Shown here piece by piece: positions 45,037 through 56,098 of a stretch of 64,000 nt of DNA. Below the pieces are notes generated by a model, which saw only the letters and a list, made by a program, of their open reading frames with translations, had not been told where the DNA came from and searched no databases. This stretch comes from Thalassia testudinum (lineage: Eukaryota > Streptophyta > Magnoliopsida > Alismatales > Hydrocharitaceae): positions 86,022,001-86,086,000 of the forward strand of contig JAZHRO010000063.1 of NCBI GenBank assembly GCA_037157565.1. Direction: 5' to 3'. A program made the position numbers and the translations under genes. The stretch's first letter is position 1. Each line of letters starts with the position of its first letter.

Positions 45037-46354
45037 CAAATGCATTTCACGATGGTCATCGGATCAAAATCCAACGGCTAAGATAACTCCTCACCACGCT
45101 ACTTATTTCTAAAGAAGCAGCCATTAGAAGATCTTAGCCATTGATCTTTGATCTAATGGCTGTGAGCATGCACACGGTCGATGGAATTCTCATCAATTCA
45201 ATCACGTAGTGCAGTGGATAAGTGTGTTCATGAGATGAGGACACGCATTCGAGTCACAATCAAGAGGCGCGTGCGGATTTAATTCGACAGTCCGATCAGC
45301 TACCAATGGATCAAATCAACCAATCAGGCGGATGCACACAATGATGCGGCTTCTCACATGAGATCTGAAGCACAGTGAGAAGAGGTGTTGTGGATTGGAT
45401 GGCTTTTAATTTGTCCAATCCATTGAACGGACGACTGATCTTGATCTACGCCGTGTGGGCATGGTGGAAGCGCTTCAACGCTTGAAGAGCAATAGCCACA
45501 GATGTGGCACTTTGAGAGGTGTTGGATCATGATCAAAGGGCCCTTGTTTCATGTGTGCTTTAGCGACGTAGGGCTTTAGCAATGGATGCATGTGTTACTA
45601 AAGACCTTGATATTAATTTTTAGACTTTAAATGACTCTTTTAACCCCATATCTTAACCTATAAAAGGCCTACCCCTCCCACACATTTAACCATCCCTTCC
45701 TTCATGTCTGCCCCTCTCTAAGAGCTAAGAACTCAAGTTCTAAGCTTGCTCTAGTGCTCTCAAGCTACGGGAAGCTCCGCTAGAGTTAAAAATCAAAATT
45801 TTCCACTTCTCACCCCCTTCGTGGAGCTGTCACCAGCCGTCCTCTAGCCCCTTTCCAGAAGCGGATCCCGCGATGTCGACGCCTTACCTCATCTCTGGTT
45901 CTTCCTTATTTGCCCCCTTCTGTCTTCACTTTCCTTCCTCCAAGAGTCGCTCGTTCGGCTCATCCTCCAAGTAATCGTTGAGGTGGATAACTTCTCACCC
46001 TCTTATCTTTTTATTACTTTCTAGAATAGATTTCAAGCTTTCTAGTTGTAGAAATTAGTTGTAATGACATTATCCTAGTTATAAAAATTATTGTGTTTTC
46101 TCTCTCTCTCTCTTTCTCTCTCTTGTTTATATTGCAAGTAAATTAGTTGTTTATAACCTTGTCAATGTTTCTTTTATAAAAAAAATTACAAAATAAATAT
46201 AATTGCGGATTTAGAATTGGCATAGCCTCCCCGTGTTTGACCCAGGACTCACTTTGAACTTCAGTAAAATTATTTGATTGACGGATTTTTATGCAACTAC
46301 AACAATGTGTTTCAAACTCAATATTTTATGCGTATAAAATCTTGTTCATCAACA
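45037..46354 (+). repeat. E6: LTR fragment, same family as the LTR at 49264-51022 but opposite strand
   Basis: TATAAAA at 45659-45665. The stretches TTCGTGGAGC, TCTCACC and TTTCTAG...TTGTAG and the end ATCAACA near 46354 parallel the reverse complement of 49264-51022. It lacks about 440 bp at its 5' end. If E4 inserted into it, its missing part lay left of E4 and has been lost with the deletion at 12480 (inference). Confidence 0.55.
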
Positions 46355-47447
46355 TGACTTTGGTTGATTACAAACATGAAAGGCACATGATTTGTTAAGG
46401 GTAAAATATCGGGATTCGTCTTTGAGTCCAAAAAATTTGATGAATCAGGATCAATGCATCCTTCAAAATTTCACAAGTTAACTCCTTGTTAATTCAAATG
46501 ACCCGAAATTATTTTGTAGTTAGGATTTCCTTAGTTCTTGTATCCGACTCACAACTTGCATAATCTTTTAAAACCATGTGTTGATTCTTTGTGAATGCCA
46601 ACATTTATAAGGTCATGTTTTAAAACTTTTTTTTTGTCTCCCTCATGCTCATTCCTAGCTTAATCCTACAACAAATGTGTCAAGATCATCATTCCCATTA
46701 CCAATCCTTGAGGGGGCTTTGGTGCTAGTACTTCGTGAAAGTATTATCCAAGACACCACCCAGGAGCTCACAACCCCAAAACACAATGTGGTGTAAAGGG
46801 GCGCTCCAAGCGAACTCAAGCTCTTGCTCCGACGCTATGGGTAGAGCACCATCCAAGACACTTGAGCCGTAAAATGTGCTCTGTCTAAAGATATGAAATA
46901 TAGATATAGAGTAGAATCGAGGTGGTAACATGTTGACATTACGTCCTCAAAGGAGGCATTTTCCTCCTTCTCGATGGTGGGAATTCAAACCAATCATCTG
47001 TTCGGATTTCATTAAGAACAAATAAAGGATTTTTCTAATTTTTCTAATTTATTTTTAAGTGTTGGTTGTGTGTGAAATTTAACACATGAATTTTTGCAAG
47101 AGATGCAAGTTTTTGGGTCGAAAAGTAAGCCAAGTAATTTCCAGGTTACAAAAAGAGATTAAGTCACCTGAATCATCATGAGGTCAGGTGAAATTTAAAG
47201 AAAGATAATTGTTCTAGTCTAAGAATAGACTCAGAAATACTAAAAATTGGATCCACATTCTAGTCCCTAGTTTGTTAAAGATTAAATCTCATTGTACCTT
47301 AAAATAAAATTTACAACCTTAGTCCCTATTTTCAAAATTTTTATCAAAATATTTTATGATTTTTTCTATTACGAAGATGCATGCAAAAAGAAAATTGAAT
47401 ACTTTTAGGTTTTGAAAATCCTGAATCGATTGTCAAAATTTAAAAAC
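46355..47447 (-). other. Noncoding 3' module of E7
   Basis: No supported gene. About 46690-46870 loosely resembles the triple-repeat block of E2, E3 and E8 (ACCATCCAAGACAC occurs more than once) but is strongly decayed. Confidence 0.4.
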
Positions 47448-47486
47448 ACCCCCCATACTTATGATATGTAATGTTCTCATGCATTA
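47447..47486 (-). promoter_or_regulatory. Degenerate SL-B and purine tract (E7)
   Basis: On the - strand CATGAGAACAT (ATG, AGAA, CAT) and then AGTATGGGGGGTG. The stem is reduced to three pairs. Confidence 0.35.
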
Positions 47487-47580
47487 GGAAGGAAAAGAAA
47501 ATTACCTTAGTGAAAAATCGGTCAAGTTCAGGATGGGCAAAACCTAGGAAAAGAAAGATAAAAGGAAAGAAGCAAAAATG

Positions 47581-47596
47581 ATGGGTTACCTCCTAT
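47581..47596 (-). promoter_or_regulatory. SL-A stem-loop (E7)
   Basis: On the - strand ATAGG, loop AGGTAA, CCCAT, with one mismatched pair. Marks the position where pol would end. Confidence 0.4.
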
Positions 47597-47712
47597 CCAG
47601 TGCTATCTTTTACGCCATTCAGCCGGGTGTGAAGCAATGCATGGAAGACGAATAGTATGTAGAAAATTGGACACATAAATGCCCTCATGAAAAAGGCCTT
47701 CCTCTGGATCCC

Positions 47713-48543
47713 TTAAAAGATGATTAGTAAAAATATATGGATCAAAATGAGATCAAAAATGGAAGAATGACCCAAGTCTAGCCATGGTTTTAATTCATGA
47801 TAAATGCCATACTCAAGTGGGTCTAGTGGTAGATCCATGGGAAAGGGAGTGGGAGAGAAGTCAGTGTGATGAAGGGTGGGTGAAGTTAGTGTGGGTGGGT
47901 CTGGTGGAAAATCATAAAGATTTGAAGAGTAAAGGTCAAACCCTAATTGATATGAAATGTCTTTGACCACATAATCATATTCAGAATCTGAATCAATAAA
48001 ATCTACTTTGATGGTGGTCAAAGCAGAGCAGGAATGGATCATCATAGATTCCTCAATTACTGCTTCCATTTCATCATCAAAGTCAAAAAATTCATGATCA
48101 AGGGACCTCTTGGAAGCTTTAAAAATATCTAAAGAGACAGTCTTGTCACCACAAGTTGTATCCATTTTTCTAGAATGGCAGTTGATATTAGCCTTCGCTG
48201 AAGCCAAAAAAGGTCTTCCAAGGATAATAAAGGCATTCTTTATTGCCTCAGGTACCTCTATGTTGAGGACCAGAAAATCAATTGGAAATAGACAATTCTA
48301 GACCTTGGCAATAACATCTTCGACAATTCCCCATGGTTTAGTAGTAGATCGGTCTGCCAATTGTAATTGAACCTCAATAGGTTTTAATTCACCAAATTGA
48401 AATTCCTCGAATAAGACCATAGGGATGAGATTTATAGAGGCACCTAAGTTGAGAAGGGCGCAATTAAAGGTGGTGTCATTGATGACACAAAAATGAGTGG
48501 TGCACTTGGGTCTTTTTCTGAAGAGGTAGCTTGCTTTATACAA
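47713..48543 (-). pseudogene. pol: Athila protease, with Asn in the active site (E7)
   Basis: The piece 48543-48298 carries LLNLGASINLIP, where Asn replaces the catalytic Asp of DLGAS or DLGSS. A TAG at 48300-48298 interrupts, and the same frame continues through FLVLNIEV, IILGRPFLASAKANI and SLDIFKASK to 47713. After an acidic and then Pro-rich linker the frame ends in a hydrophobic tail. RT never follows; the next recognisable feature is SL-A. Confidence 0.75.
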
Positions 48544-49240
48544 CTAAGCTGACTATCTTGGAAAGGACCACCCATCCTAGATTCTTGGCCAGCCGCTTTA
48601 GAGTACATATTTCTTTCAAAAATTTAATGTAGGCAGGGATGTACTTGATGACACCTAGAAGGGGGATGTGAATATCGACTTGCCCAAATAAGCCCATAAG
48701 AACTTGATGAGAGGGCTCAGATTTCTTTTTCATTGAAGGATTAGAGTGTAGTGCTTGAGGGAAAGGAATGAGATTTGAATCTTGTGACTTTTGTGTGTCT
48801 TCTTCTTCTTGAGTGGGGGAATGAGAGTCAACTTGTATAGGAATGATGTGGTTGTCATTAGGTTGCTGTGAAGGCCCAGGATCAGTAGTGGTTTTCCCAT
48901 TTCTCAAAGTAACTACATGTGCAGTTGGATTATTCCTTGGAAGAGGTTGGGGGGCCTATTGGTGTGGAAAACCTAATGGCTACTGTGGTATAGAGTTATG
49001 GGAGATGGGTTATGGTGGTTTTGAGTTTGATTTTTGCCCTGATAATGGTTCCTTCGATTATTAGGGTTGGGCATGGGTTGGGAAGGTAAATGTCATTCAA
49101 GTCTCTGAGTCGGAGTAACCCCAATCTGATTATGAAGATTTGTAATAATGTGAGTTACTTCCGACATTTTGCATTACATTCCTTGCAGGGTTTTCATAAT
49201 CTGGGCATTGATGTCTTCTTGAGATCGCTGTTGTACGGAA
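48536..49240 (-). pseudogene. gag: Athila gag, C-terminal remnant (E7)
   Basis: 48907-48536 is open, with TLRNGKTTTDPG and the conserved gag end IPLLGVIKYIPAYIKFLKEI. Upstream to about 49240 a Gln/Asn/Pro-rich stretch resembles the tail of E5 gag but has stops. The N-terminal and capsid parts are absent because the PBS directly precedes this segment. Confidence 0.6.
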
Positions 49241-49242
49241 AA

Positions 49243-49260
49243 TCCCCAGCAACAATGCTA
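49243..49260 (-). promoter_or_regulatory. Decayed tRNA-Asp PBS (E7)
   Basis: On the - strand TAGCATTGTTGCTGGGGA, about five mismatches to consensus, three bases after the LTR end at 49264. Confidence 0.5.
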
Positions 49261-49263
49261 AAA

Positions 49264-51022
49264 TGTTGTAGCAGGAAATCCGTCGCAAAAAGACTCAACT
49301 TTTCAAAACCCATCGTTGTAGCATAATTTGCAAGAAAAATCCGTTAACAGATAATTTTAACCAGAACTCAAAAGGAATTCTGAATCGAACACAGGGAGGG
49401 GGACGTTTGATCAAAAATCGTGTTTGATTTGTTGTCTCGAAGCAGATTACTAGTCGAATTAAATCTAAACTAGCTATCTACTTAAAAAATAATTAATAGA
49501 AGAGAGAGAGAATAATACAAATAAAGACAAAATAGAGATAGAATAAACATGGATTTCATAACCACATAGTAATATTCATTACAACTAATCACTACACTAG
49601 AAAGCTGAAAATATTACAACTAGAAAAAGGTAAATCTACTCTAGAAAGCAGTAAAGAGAAGGGAGGTGAGAAATTATCCTCTTCGACAGTTGCTTGCAGG
49701 ATGAGTCACGTTGACAGAGTTCCCGGAAGAATGTGGTGAGATGCGGGATGAGGGAGAACGAAGACGGACGATGGAGAATGGGGCAGGGCCACGTCGCAGC
49801 GAGATCCACTTCCCGAACAGCGGTGAGAAGACAACTACGGGATGCTCCACGAAGGAGGCGAGAAGATGGAAAATTATTTTTGTAACTCTAATAGAGCATA
49901 CCAGGTTTGGGACCAGCTCGCAGAGCCGTTGAGGGGGTTAGAGGAGGAAGGGATGAAGAATTCTAGTGGTAGGGGTCTCCTTTTATAGTTGTAGGGATTT
50001 AAGGCAATTTGGTCATTTTATGCTTTAAAACAATAATTTAGGGTCTTTAGTGACGGATTTAAGTGTCACTAAAGACCCCAAATGTGGGCTTAGTGCGCGT
50101 GCATCTGCTGGCTTCTCACCTTTTACCTTCTTCAACGTGCACCCACGATCTCACAATCTCAGTCGTTTGATTGCGAGATCGAACGGCTTAAACGTACCAC
50201 GCCTCATCGCGCGTCTGCATTAGATCACGCATGCATTGCACGTTTGTGATTCCCGTAATCTGGTGACGCCACATGGTCGCTCCTGCCGCCATTCATCCTC
50301 TATCTAATGGCCATAATTGGCCCACACCCACTCCCACCTTCAATTTAAGGTGCATGCAGTCTTGAACATGCGACCTCCTTGCCGTCCACAGGTGCATGAC
50401 CAACGCGCCATTTGCTCGGATCATCGCGTAGAGGAAATGACCACGAGCTCTCTCAACCGTTGGATCTTGATCCAACGGTAGAGATCAATCGATCAGATTT
50501 GAGGAGAGAGAGGCACCGGTGGGTCCTTGGGTCGGTTGGGCGGCTGAGATGGCTTCACGTGGTGCCATCTTGGCCGTCCATCTTCTATGTCTTGTAAATG
50601 GTGCCACAAATGTTGGATTGGATCGATTTTTGTGTCATTGGGCTACAATTGTTGATCAGAACCCATCCGTGCGGTTGGATTTGTCATTTGAAGTACAGAT
50701 TTAAACCACCTGGCCTCTTGACCTCATATCTTTCTCAAACTACATTTGATGCTGTGGAAGTTCAATTGGGGCAATCTTGGAGTCGTTGAACTCCAATCGT
50801 CTCCTTGATCAGATCCGTATGGTTGGATCTTCAATCTGAGGCCTTGATATGATACTGCCTTATTACCTGACCACAAAAAGAGAAAATTAACCTAAACTTT
50901 ATACAACCTAATCTAAATGCATGGTGATGCATGTTATGCAATATTTTTAATGTATGATGCAACTATACGTCTAAGAACAAGCAAAAATAGATGGTTTATG
51001 TGATATAAACATGTTTACATCA
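49264..51022 (-). repeat. E7 LTR, shared between two internal regions
   Basis: On the - strand TGATGTAAACATG...GCTACAACA, 1759 bp. A PPT abuts its start (51023-51059) and a PBS its end. TATAAAA on the - strand at 49981-49987. Same family as E6 and related to the E4 LTR. Short ORFs inside (50293-50789) are not called. Confidence 0.75.
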
Positions 51023-51059
51023 CACCCCCATGCCTATCTTTTGCTAGTCCCTAGCAAAA
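51023..51059 (-). promoter_or_regulatory. 3' polypurine tract and SL-C hairpin beside the E7 LTR
   Basis: On the - strand: perfect 9-bp stem TTTTGCTAG / CTAGCAAAA, loop GGA (51039-51059), then GGCATGGGGGTG. Confidence 0.75.
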
Positions 51060-51636
51060 CTACATGCTATTTATAAGATAATTAGAATCAGATTTCTTGG
51101 GCAAAAGTTATTTTTCAACACCGAGGGATTTCAACTAAGACTTGAACTGCAGAGACACAACAGTACCTGGGTGTCTGCCAAAATGCAGACTGCCTCAAGC
51201 CCTTGTCTTATTCAAAGAAGGATCCTTTTCTTTTTCTTGTTTTCTTTTTTTTTTGAATTTTTGAGTTTAGGGTTTCAGAGCAGCTTTCTACGGCCACTCA
51301 ACCTATCCATGACTTGATGAGAACCCTCAGTTCTAAGCATCATTTTGTGTGAAGTGTTAGACTCACTGATCGGCAATTAGAATAGACTTTGGGTTTCTAT
51401 GCCCCTAGGTGACCTTAAAAAGGAATTCTGCCTAAAGGTGTATCTATTCGACTGGTAACTTTCTCCCTACTTTTATTTTTATGGGGTCAACACAAGTGCG
51501 AACCCAGTGTATATCTCCCTGGTTTATTCTACTTCACTTCTTCCTAAGTGTTTAGGAATTATACGTGCACTTTTGTGAGCTAGGTTCTAGACAACCGACC
51601 AATGGGCTGTTACTTACGATAACTTGCCAACCATAT
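51060..51636 (-). other. 3' module of the element upstream of the E7 LTR
   Basis: Noncoding. It matches the E4 module at 43150-43440 (ACTTGTGTT, GTAGGGAGA, GATACACCTTTA, TAGAAACCC). It holds one copy of the GGCAAGTTRT repeat and is cut at 51636 by E8; the rest of this element lies beyond E8. Confidence 0.6.
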
Positions 51637-54600
51637 TGTTAACGCGACGAAATCGAGTTTTAAAATAAAGCATTGTAGTATAGTCGAAATCGCGTTGAAA
51701 ATAAATAGATATTTTTATTACTCGAAAAGATTCCAAGGTCGAACACGGGGAGCAATATGGGATTTAGAAATCAAGATCACAATTTAACTTGTAAAGTATT
51801 GCAATAAGAATGCCAAGTATCAATGTGCCAAAAAGATGGGAGTAAAATGGTGGTTTAAATCACCACATACTCCTTACAATAATATCTAAGGAACTCAATA
51901 TATATGTATGAAATGAAAGCTCAAATCTGTCGTCTGATTTGGAAATCAAACGACTTAAAGTGATTTTCTTCTTCTTCTTTTCTTCCTTCTCTGGCTTTTG
52001 TCTTTCTCTTCTTCTCTTTCTCAACTACGACTTTCTCCTTTTTCTTCTCTATCTCTACTTTGCTCCTTTTTCTTCTCTTTCTCAGCTATGACTTTCTCCT
52101 TTTTCTTCTCTATCTCTGCTTTGCTCCTTCTTCTTCTACTCTTCTGCTCAGACCTCCACCTTTTCTTCTTTCTCTAACTCTTCTGCCTTTAGCTCTGCAA
52201 CTCTCCTCTCTTTTTTTCTTCTTCCTTCTCTGGCTTTTGTCTTTCTCTTCTCTTTCTCAGCTACGACTTTCTCCTTCTTTTTCTTCTCTATCTCTGCTTT
52301 GCTCCATCTTCTTCTTCTCTTTCTTTTTCTTCTCTATCTCTACTTTGCTCCTTCTTCTTTACTCTTCTGCTCAGGCCTTCACCTCTTCTTCTTTCTCTAA
52401 CTCTTCTGCCTTTAGCTCTACAACTCTCTTCTTCTTTTCTTCTTCCTTCTCAGGCTCTCCTCTTCGAAATCCTGCTAAGTGTCAAGGCCAAGCTTCTTAG
52501 GGCAAAACCCTCCCCCTACCCGCGCAACTCTCCTTCTCTCTTTCTCTCTTAGGATCCGCTCTCCCAAAGTCACGGGTAATCGGGTTATCAAATCAAGCGC
52601 GTACCCAGGTCCAGGCTCACCGGCGTGCAGTGGTGAGCAAGGAGTGCAGGTCAGGTTATCGGGTCGAACCAGGTCTGCGGGTACGTGTCACAGACGAGGC
52701 CGGGTGAGCGAGTGAGAGGGACCTCACCCCGTGAACTGAGGCGAACAGCTACTAACACAAATGCAATTTATGCGAGCGCACTGCTTCAGCACTTTTTGAT
52801 GTGAGACTATCCCACTTCCTTCTTCGCGTACGAACGGCTGCAGAGGATGCGACCAATTGAAGGTGAAGAGGAGGTAGACTCCTCCAATTAGCAGCCTGGG
52901 TCGCTTCCTAGGCTAATTCCGTGCTACCTGGACACAACACCTGTAGCTGTAGGTCGCTAGAACATACTTCAAGCTCCTTCAAAGCAGCTACAGTAATGGC
53001 ATGGACCTATATCCTGAAAATCACAAAGAAGGCCTCTCAACCATGTTAAAATGCTCAAGGAGGTTCGCCGGACCACGGTAAGTGCAACGGTGAGGGTTAT
53101 GTGGCGTGTGGTGGTCCGTGAGTGCGTGGTGAGGTCAGACTGTGTGCGTGAGAGTGGGTGTGTTCGAGGGGTGACTTGGGTGGATAAGGGATCGAATGGA
53201 TGGAGGGGAAATGTGCGGAAAGATGTGGCGATGGTGTGGTCTTGTCGGTGAGGGATTTGGTGGTCTGTGGAGGTGAGGTGGTCTTGCCAGAGATGGAGAC
53301 GATGAAGTCACGAAGAAGTGTCGGTGGTCGATTTTGGAAAATAAAGAGAGGAGAAGAAAGTAGGGGAGATAGGGAGATTAGCTAGGAGGTAGGTGGATGA
53401 AGTGGGGCAGAGATGGCATCGGATGTGGTGTTGCCAACGTCAAAGATGAAGGTGGTTCCGGTGAGGGAGAAACGGCGAGGACGAACAAGATCGGGCGTTT
53501 GCTGGTATTGCAAGACGCGGAGAGGAATAAGGAGGATAAATCTGTCGCTGGTATGGCAGACGGATGACGTGGAGAGGTAGAAAAGGTCACCGGACGTCGA
53601 GGAACCTTTGGCTGTGAAAGAGAGAAGAATTTGAGAGGGATCTTAGCTGATTTCGAGCGTAAAGAATTCAGGGAGATCTGGCGACCCTTTTATAAGGATC
53701 TAGAGGCAAGGAAATCTTGGAAAACAAGCTTTCCAAGCTTGGAATCCTTTGCCGGATTTGGGAGTTCCTTTGATACCCAATTCTCTCATGCGTTTGCGTG
53801 AGAGATTGGGAAAGATTCGGAGCACATGGATGGGTTCAGATTGAAGATAATTTCTCAATGAATCTCCCTTCCAATTTTGGAAGAGATTTGCCAAGCAATC
53901 AGGGAGAACTCCCCAGCCATAGATCGTCGGAGTAGGTTCCCACCGCGGTAATGGTAGAGGGGCCTAATTGTGAAGACAACAAAGAAATTAGGGGGCTAAA
54001 TGCAAGGATTTTTGAAAGTTGGGGGTATAAATGTAATCAGACATGACCATTTTGCAAACTAGGTTAAGACAAATTCATCTTGAGTCCAAATTTTGGTATA
54101 AACCTAATTTGAACCTAAGGAATCTAATGGTAAAGTTGGATTTTGGTTTTGACCATGTTTGATTAGATAATTTATGCAAAAACCCAAATTAGGATAAATA
54201 TCTATCTAAGACTCCATTTTGGGTCAAGATGGGTTCTGATGGTCAAATTAAAGGTATTAAACCCTAAAGAATATTTTTATATGATTTTTAGAGGGTTTAG
54301 GTGAATTTTATCCTGACCAGAACCTTGGTTAATTAAGTAGGTCTGTTTTTAAGATTTCAAAAGTCATTTAATTCTCAAAACATACGCAAACCCTTTTCTG
54401 TCTAATCTAACCCACTTGTTATCCTAGTAAGACCATTTGACCTTTGTTCAGCCCTTGAGAAAACCTGTAGTTGTACTGCATTCATGATAAGTTGGTAAAA
54501 TTGCAGTTTTAACCCTAGTTTCTTATTTTTCTCTCAGAATGGTTATACAGTGAGTTATGATTCTCTAGCGGTTATGTAGGAGCATTTATTAACTCAATTG

Positions 54601-54643
54601 AGTCAAAATGAGATAGTTATGGCTCATGATGGTATTCCAATCA
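51637..54643 (-). repeat. 3' LTR of E8 (LTR-B family)
   Basis: On the - strand TGATTGGAATACCATCATGA...CGCGTTAACA, about 3 kb. TATAAAA at 53688-53694 (-). Upstream palindromes CTTGGAAA / TTTCCAAG and CTCTCA / TGAGAG match those of LTR-B with paired base changes. The CT-rich tract 51970-52460 gives a hydrophobic ORF on the + strand that is not a gene. Confidence 0.8.
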
Positions 54644-54681
54644 TACCCCCATGCCTAGCTTTTGCTAGTCCCTTAGCAAAA
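54644..54681 (-). promoter_or_regulatory. 3' polypurine tract and SL-C hairpin (E8)
   Basis: On the - strand: stem TTTTGCTA / TAGCAAAA (54660-54681), then GGCATGGGGGTA against the LTR at 54643. Confidence 0.75.
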
Positions 54682-55798
54682 TTTCAAGGTATTAACTTTG
54701 ATTCTAGACCATAAAATCCTTTGATGCTTAAAAACTTTGCTGTGTGCTTCCTTTTGTAGATTAGGTTAGAATGTTGATAGTAGGCCTAGAGGTACTCAAG
54801 TACCAACCAAGATCCGAACTTGACCAGCTCTAGCCTCAATTTGCCATGAAGGTTTCTAAGGCCCACAGGAACTAACCCAAGGTTCGTTGAACTCCACAAT
54901 TAAAGCATCTGTGCTTGTAACATGTTTTAGCCTCGATTCAGTTTGTAGTGCGTTTTTGTCAGAGAGAGACAAAGGAATTTTTCTTTATTTTTGGAGAGTT
55001 TTCTCTCTCTTTTCTTATTATTTCTAGCTTCAGATTGGCTTTACAACACGATCTGTATTGGATTCCTAGTCCCCATCATCAATCCTCGCAGGGTCCCTGG
55101 CAATCGATGCTTCGAAATAGCACCGCCCATGACAACCCCTAGAACCCTGGCTTTCGAGATTTCGAGATAATCCCGCCCATGGTGTTCTGTAGCTAAATCC
55201 AAACCCTGGCAATTGACATTTCAGGATAATGCTGCCCATGGCATCTGAACCAGCATAGGGTGCTTACATGCCCCCAATAGGATATGTAGATATCCTAAGA
55301 GACAAGCACCAAGGAGACAATATGTTATTGTGCATCATCGAGGGGAATTTCCTGCCTCTCCGCGTCGGGAACTCATCCAAATCAACTTGTGTTGATCAAC
55401 CGCTCCTAATCTAGGTGACTTTTTCAGAACAAGTTAAACGCATTTGCGTAATTTTGATACTTAGGCGCACTGAACCAGACTGTGTGTGGATTGGGTTTAG
55501 GGTTTCATTAGCACTTTTGCCTTTCTTTCTTTTGATATGGTCTAGAACTAAGTTAATTCCTTAATCTCTTACTAATGACTATCTCTTTTTCTTTTCAAAT
55601 TATGCTCCTTTTTGACATTTTTAACTCCTCCCCTTTTTCTCCTCAAAGTCTGATATGCAAAAAATTTTTCTCCTCTCATATTTTTTGTTCTTTTTCAAGA
55701 ATTTTTTTTATTTTTTTTATTTTGGTATTTTTGGAATATGTGATTTTTTTGATGAAACCCTTTCTTGTGAAGTGATTTTCATGATGTTTTGCACTTTA
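54682..55798 (-). other. Noncoding 3' module of E8 with triple repeat
   Basis: No supported gene. Three ~41-bp CCATGGGY units lie at about 55091-55241, close to those of E2 in sequence and spacing. An A-rich stretch on the - strand near 55560-55760 creates a hydrophobic + strand ORF that I reject. Confidence 0.6.
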
Positions 55799-55840
55799 CT
55801 ACCCCTCTATGCCTACGATTTGCAATGTCCTCATTGTAAA
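55799..55840 (-). promoter_or_regulatory. SL-B hairpin plus internal purine tract (E8)
   Basis: On the - strand: nine-pair stem TTTACAATG / CATTGCAAA (one G-T pair), loop AGGA (55819-55840), then GGCATAGAGGGGTAG. Confidence 0.6.
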
Positions 55841-56042
55841 TTTGGTGGGTTCGAGTTCAACTTAGATCATTCACTAAAACAGGTGTTGGGTGGGTGAATA
55901 GGTCGGGATGACTGTTGCGGACGATTTCAAGCTCGGGTACGAGTACCAGAGGTGGAGTCAGCTGCTCTAATGAATGAACCCTAAAGTGCAATATGAGTTC
56001 AGCATAGGATGTGTCAAGAAAGGTTTCGGGTTTTTCAAAATG

Positions 56043-56058
56043 ACGAGTTGCATCCCGT
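56043..56058 (-). promoter_or_regulatory. SL-A stem-loop after pol (E8)
   Basis: On the - strand ACGGG, loop ATGCAA, CTCGT (one G-T pair), about 40 bp after the last pol codon. Confidence 0.45.
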
Positions 56059-56098
56059 TAAGTGCTGAGTTTTATGCCATTAGCCGAATGCAATGAGC

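Larger units (their letters stand above)
46355..49263 (-). mobile_element. E7 internal region: gag-protease deletion derivative
   Basis: On the - strand, a PBS next to the LTR at 49264 is followed at once by C-terminal gag, protease, SL-A, SL-B and a 3' module. Most of gag and all of RT, RNase H and integrase are missing. No PPT and no - strand 3' LTR are found at the left end; it meets the + strand E6 LTR instead. Confidence 0.65.

Noticed and set aside
52060..52500. Leu/Ser/Phe-rich + strand ORF resembling a multi-pass membrane protein
   Set aside because: It is the complement of the purine-rich tract of the LTR-B family, on the non-transcribed strand of the E8 LTR.
55575..55897. Hydrophobic + strand ORFs considered as an envelope-like gene
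   Set aside because: They lie antisense to the element in an A-rich noncoding module and have no signal or fusion motifs; no env-like ORF is supported in this window.
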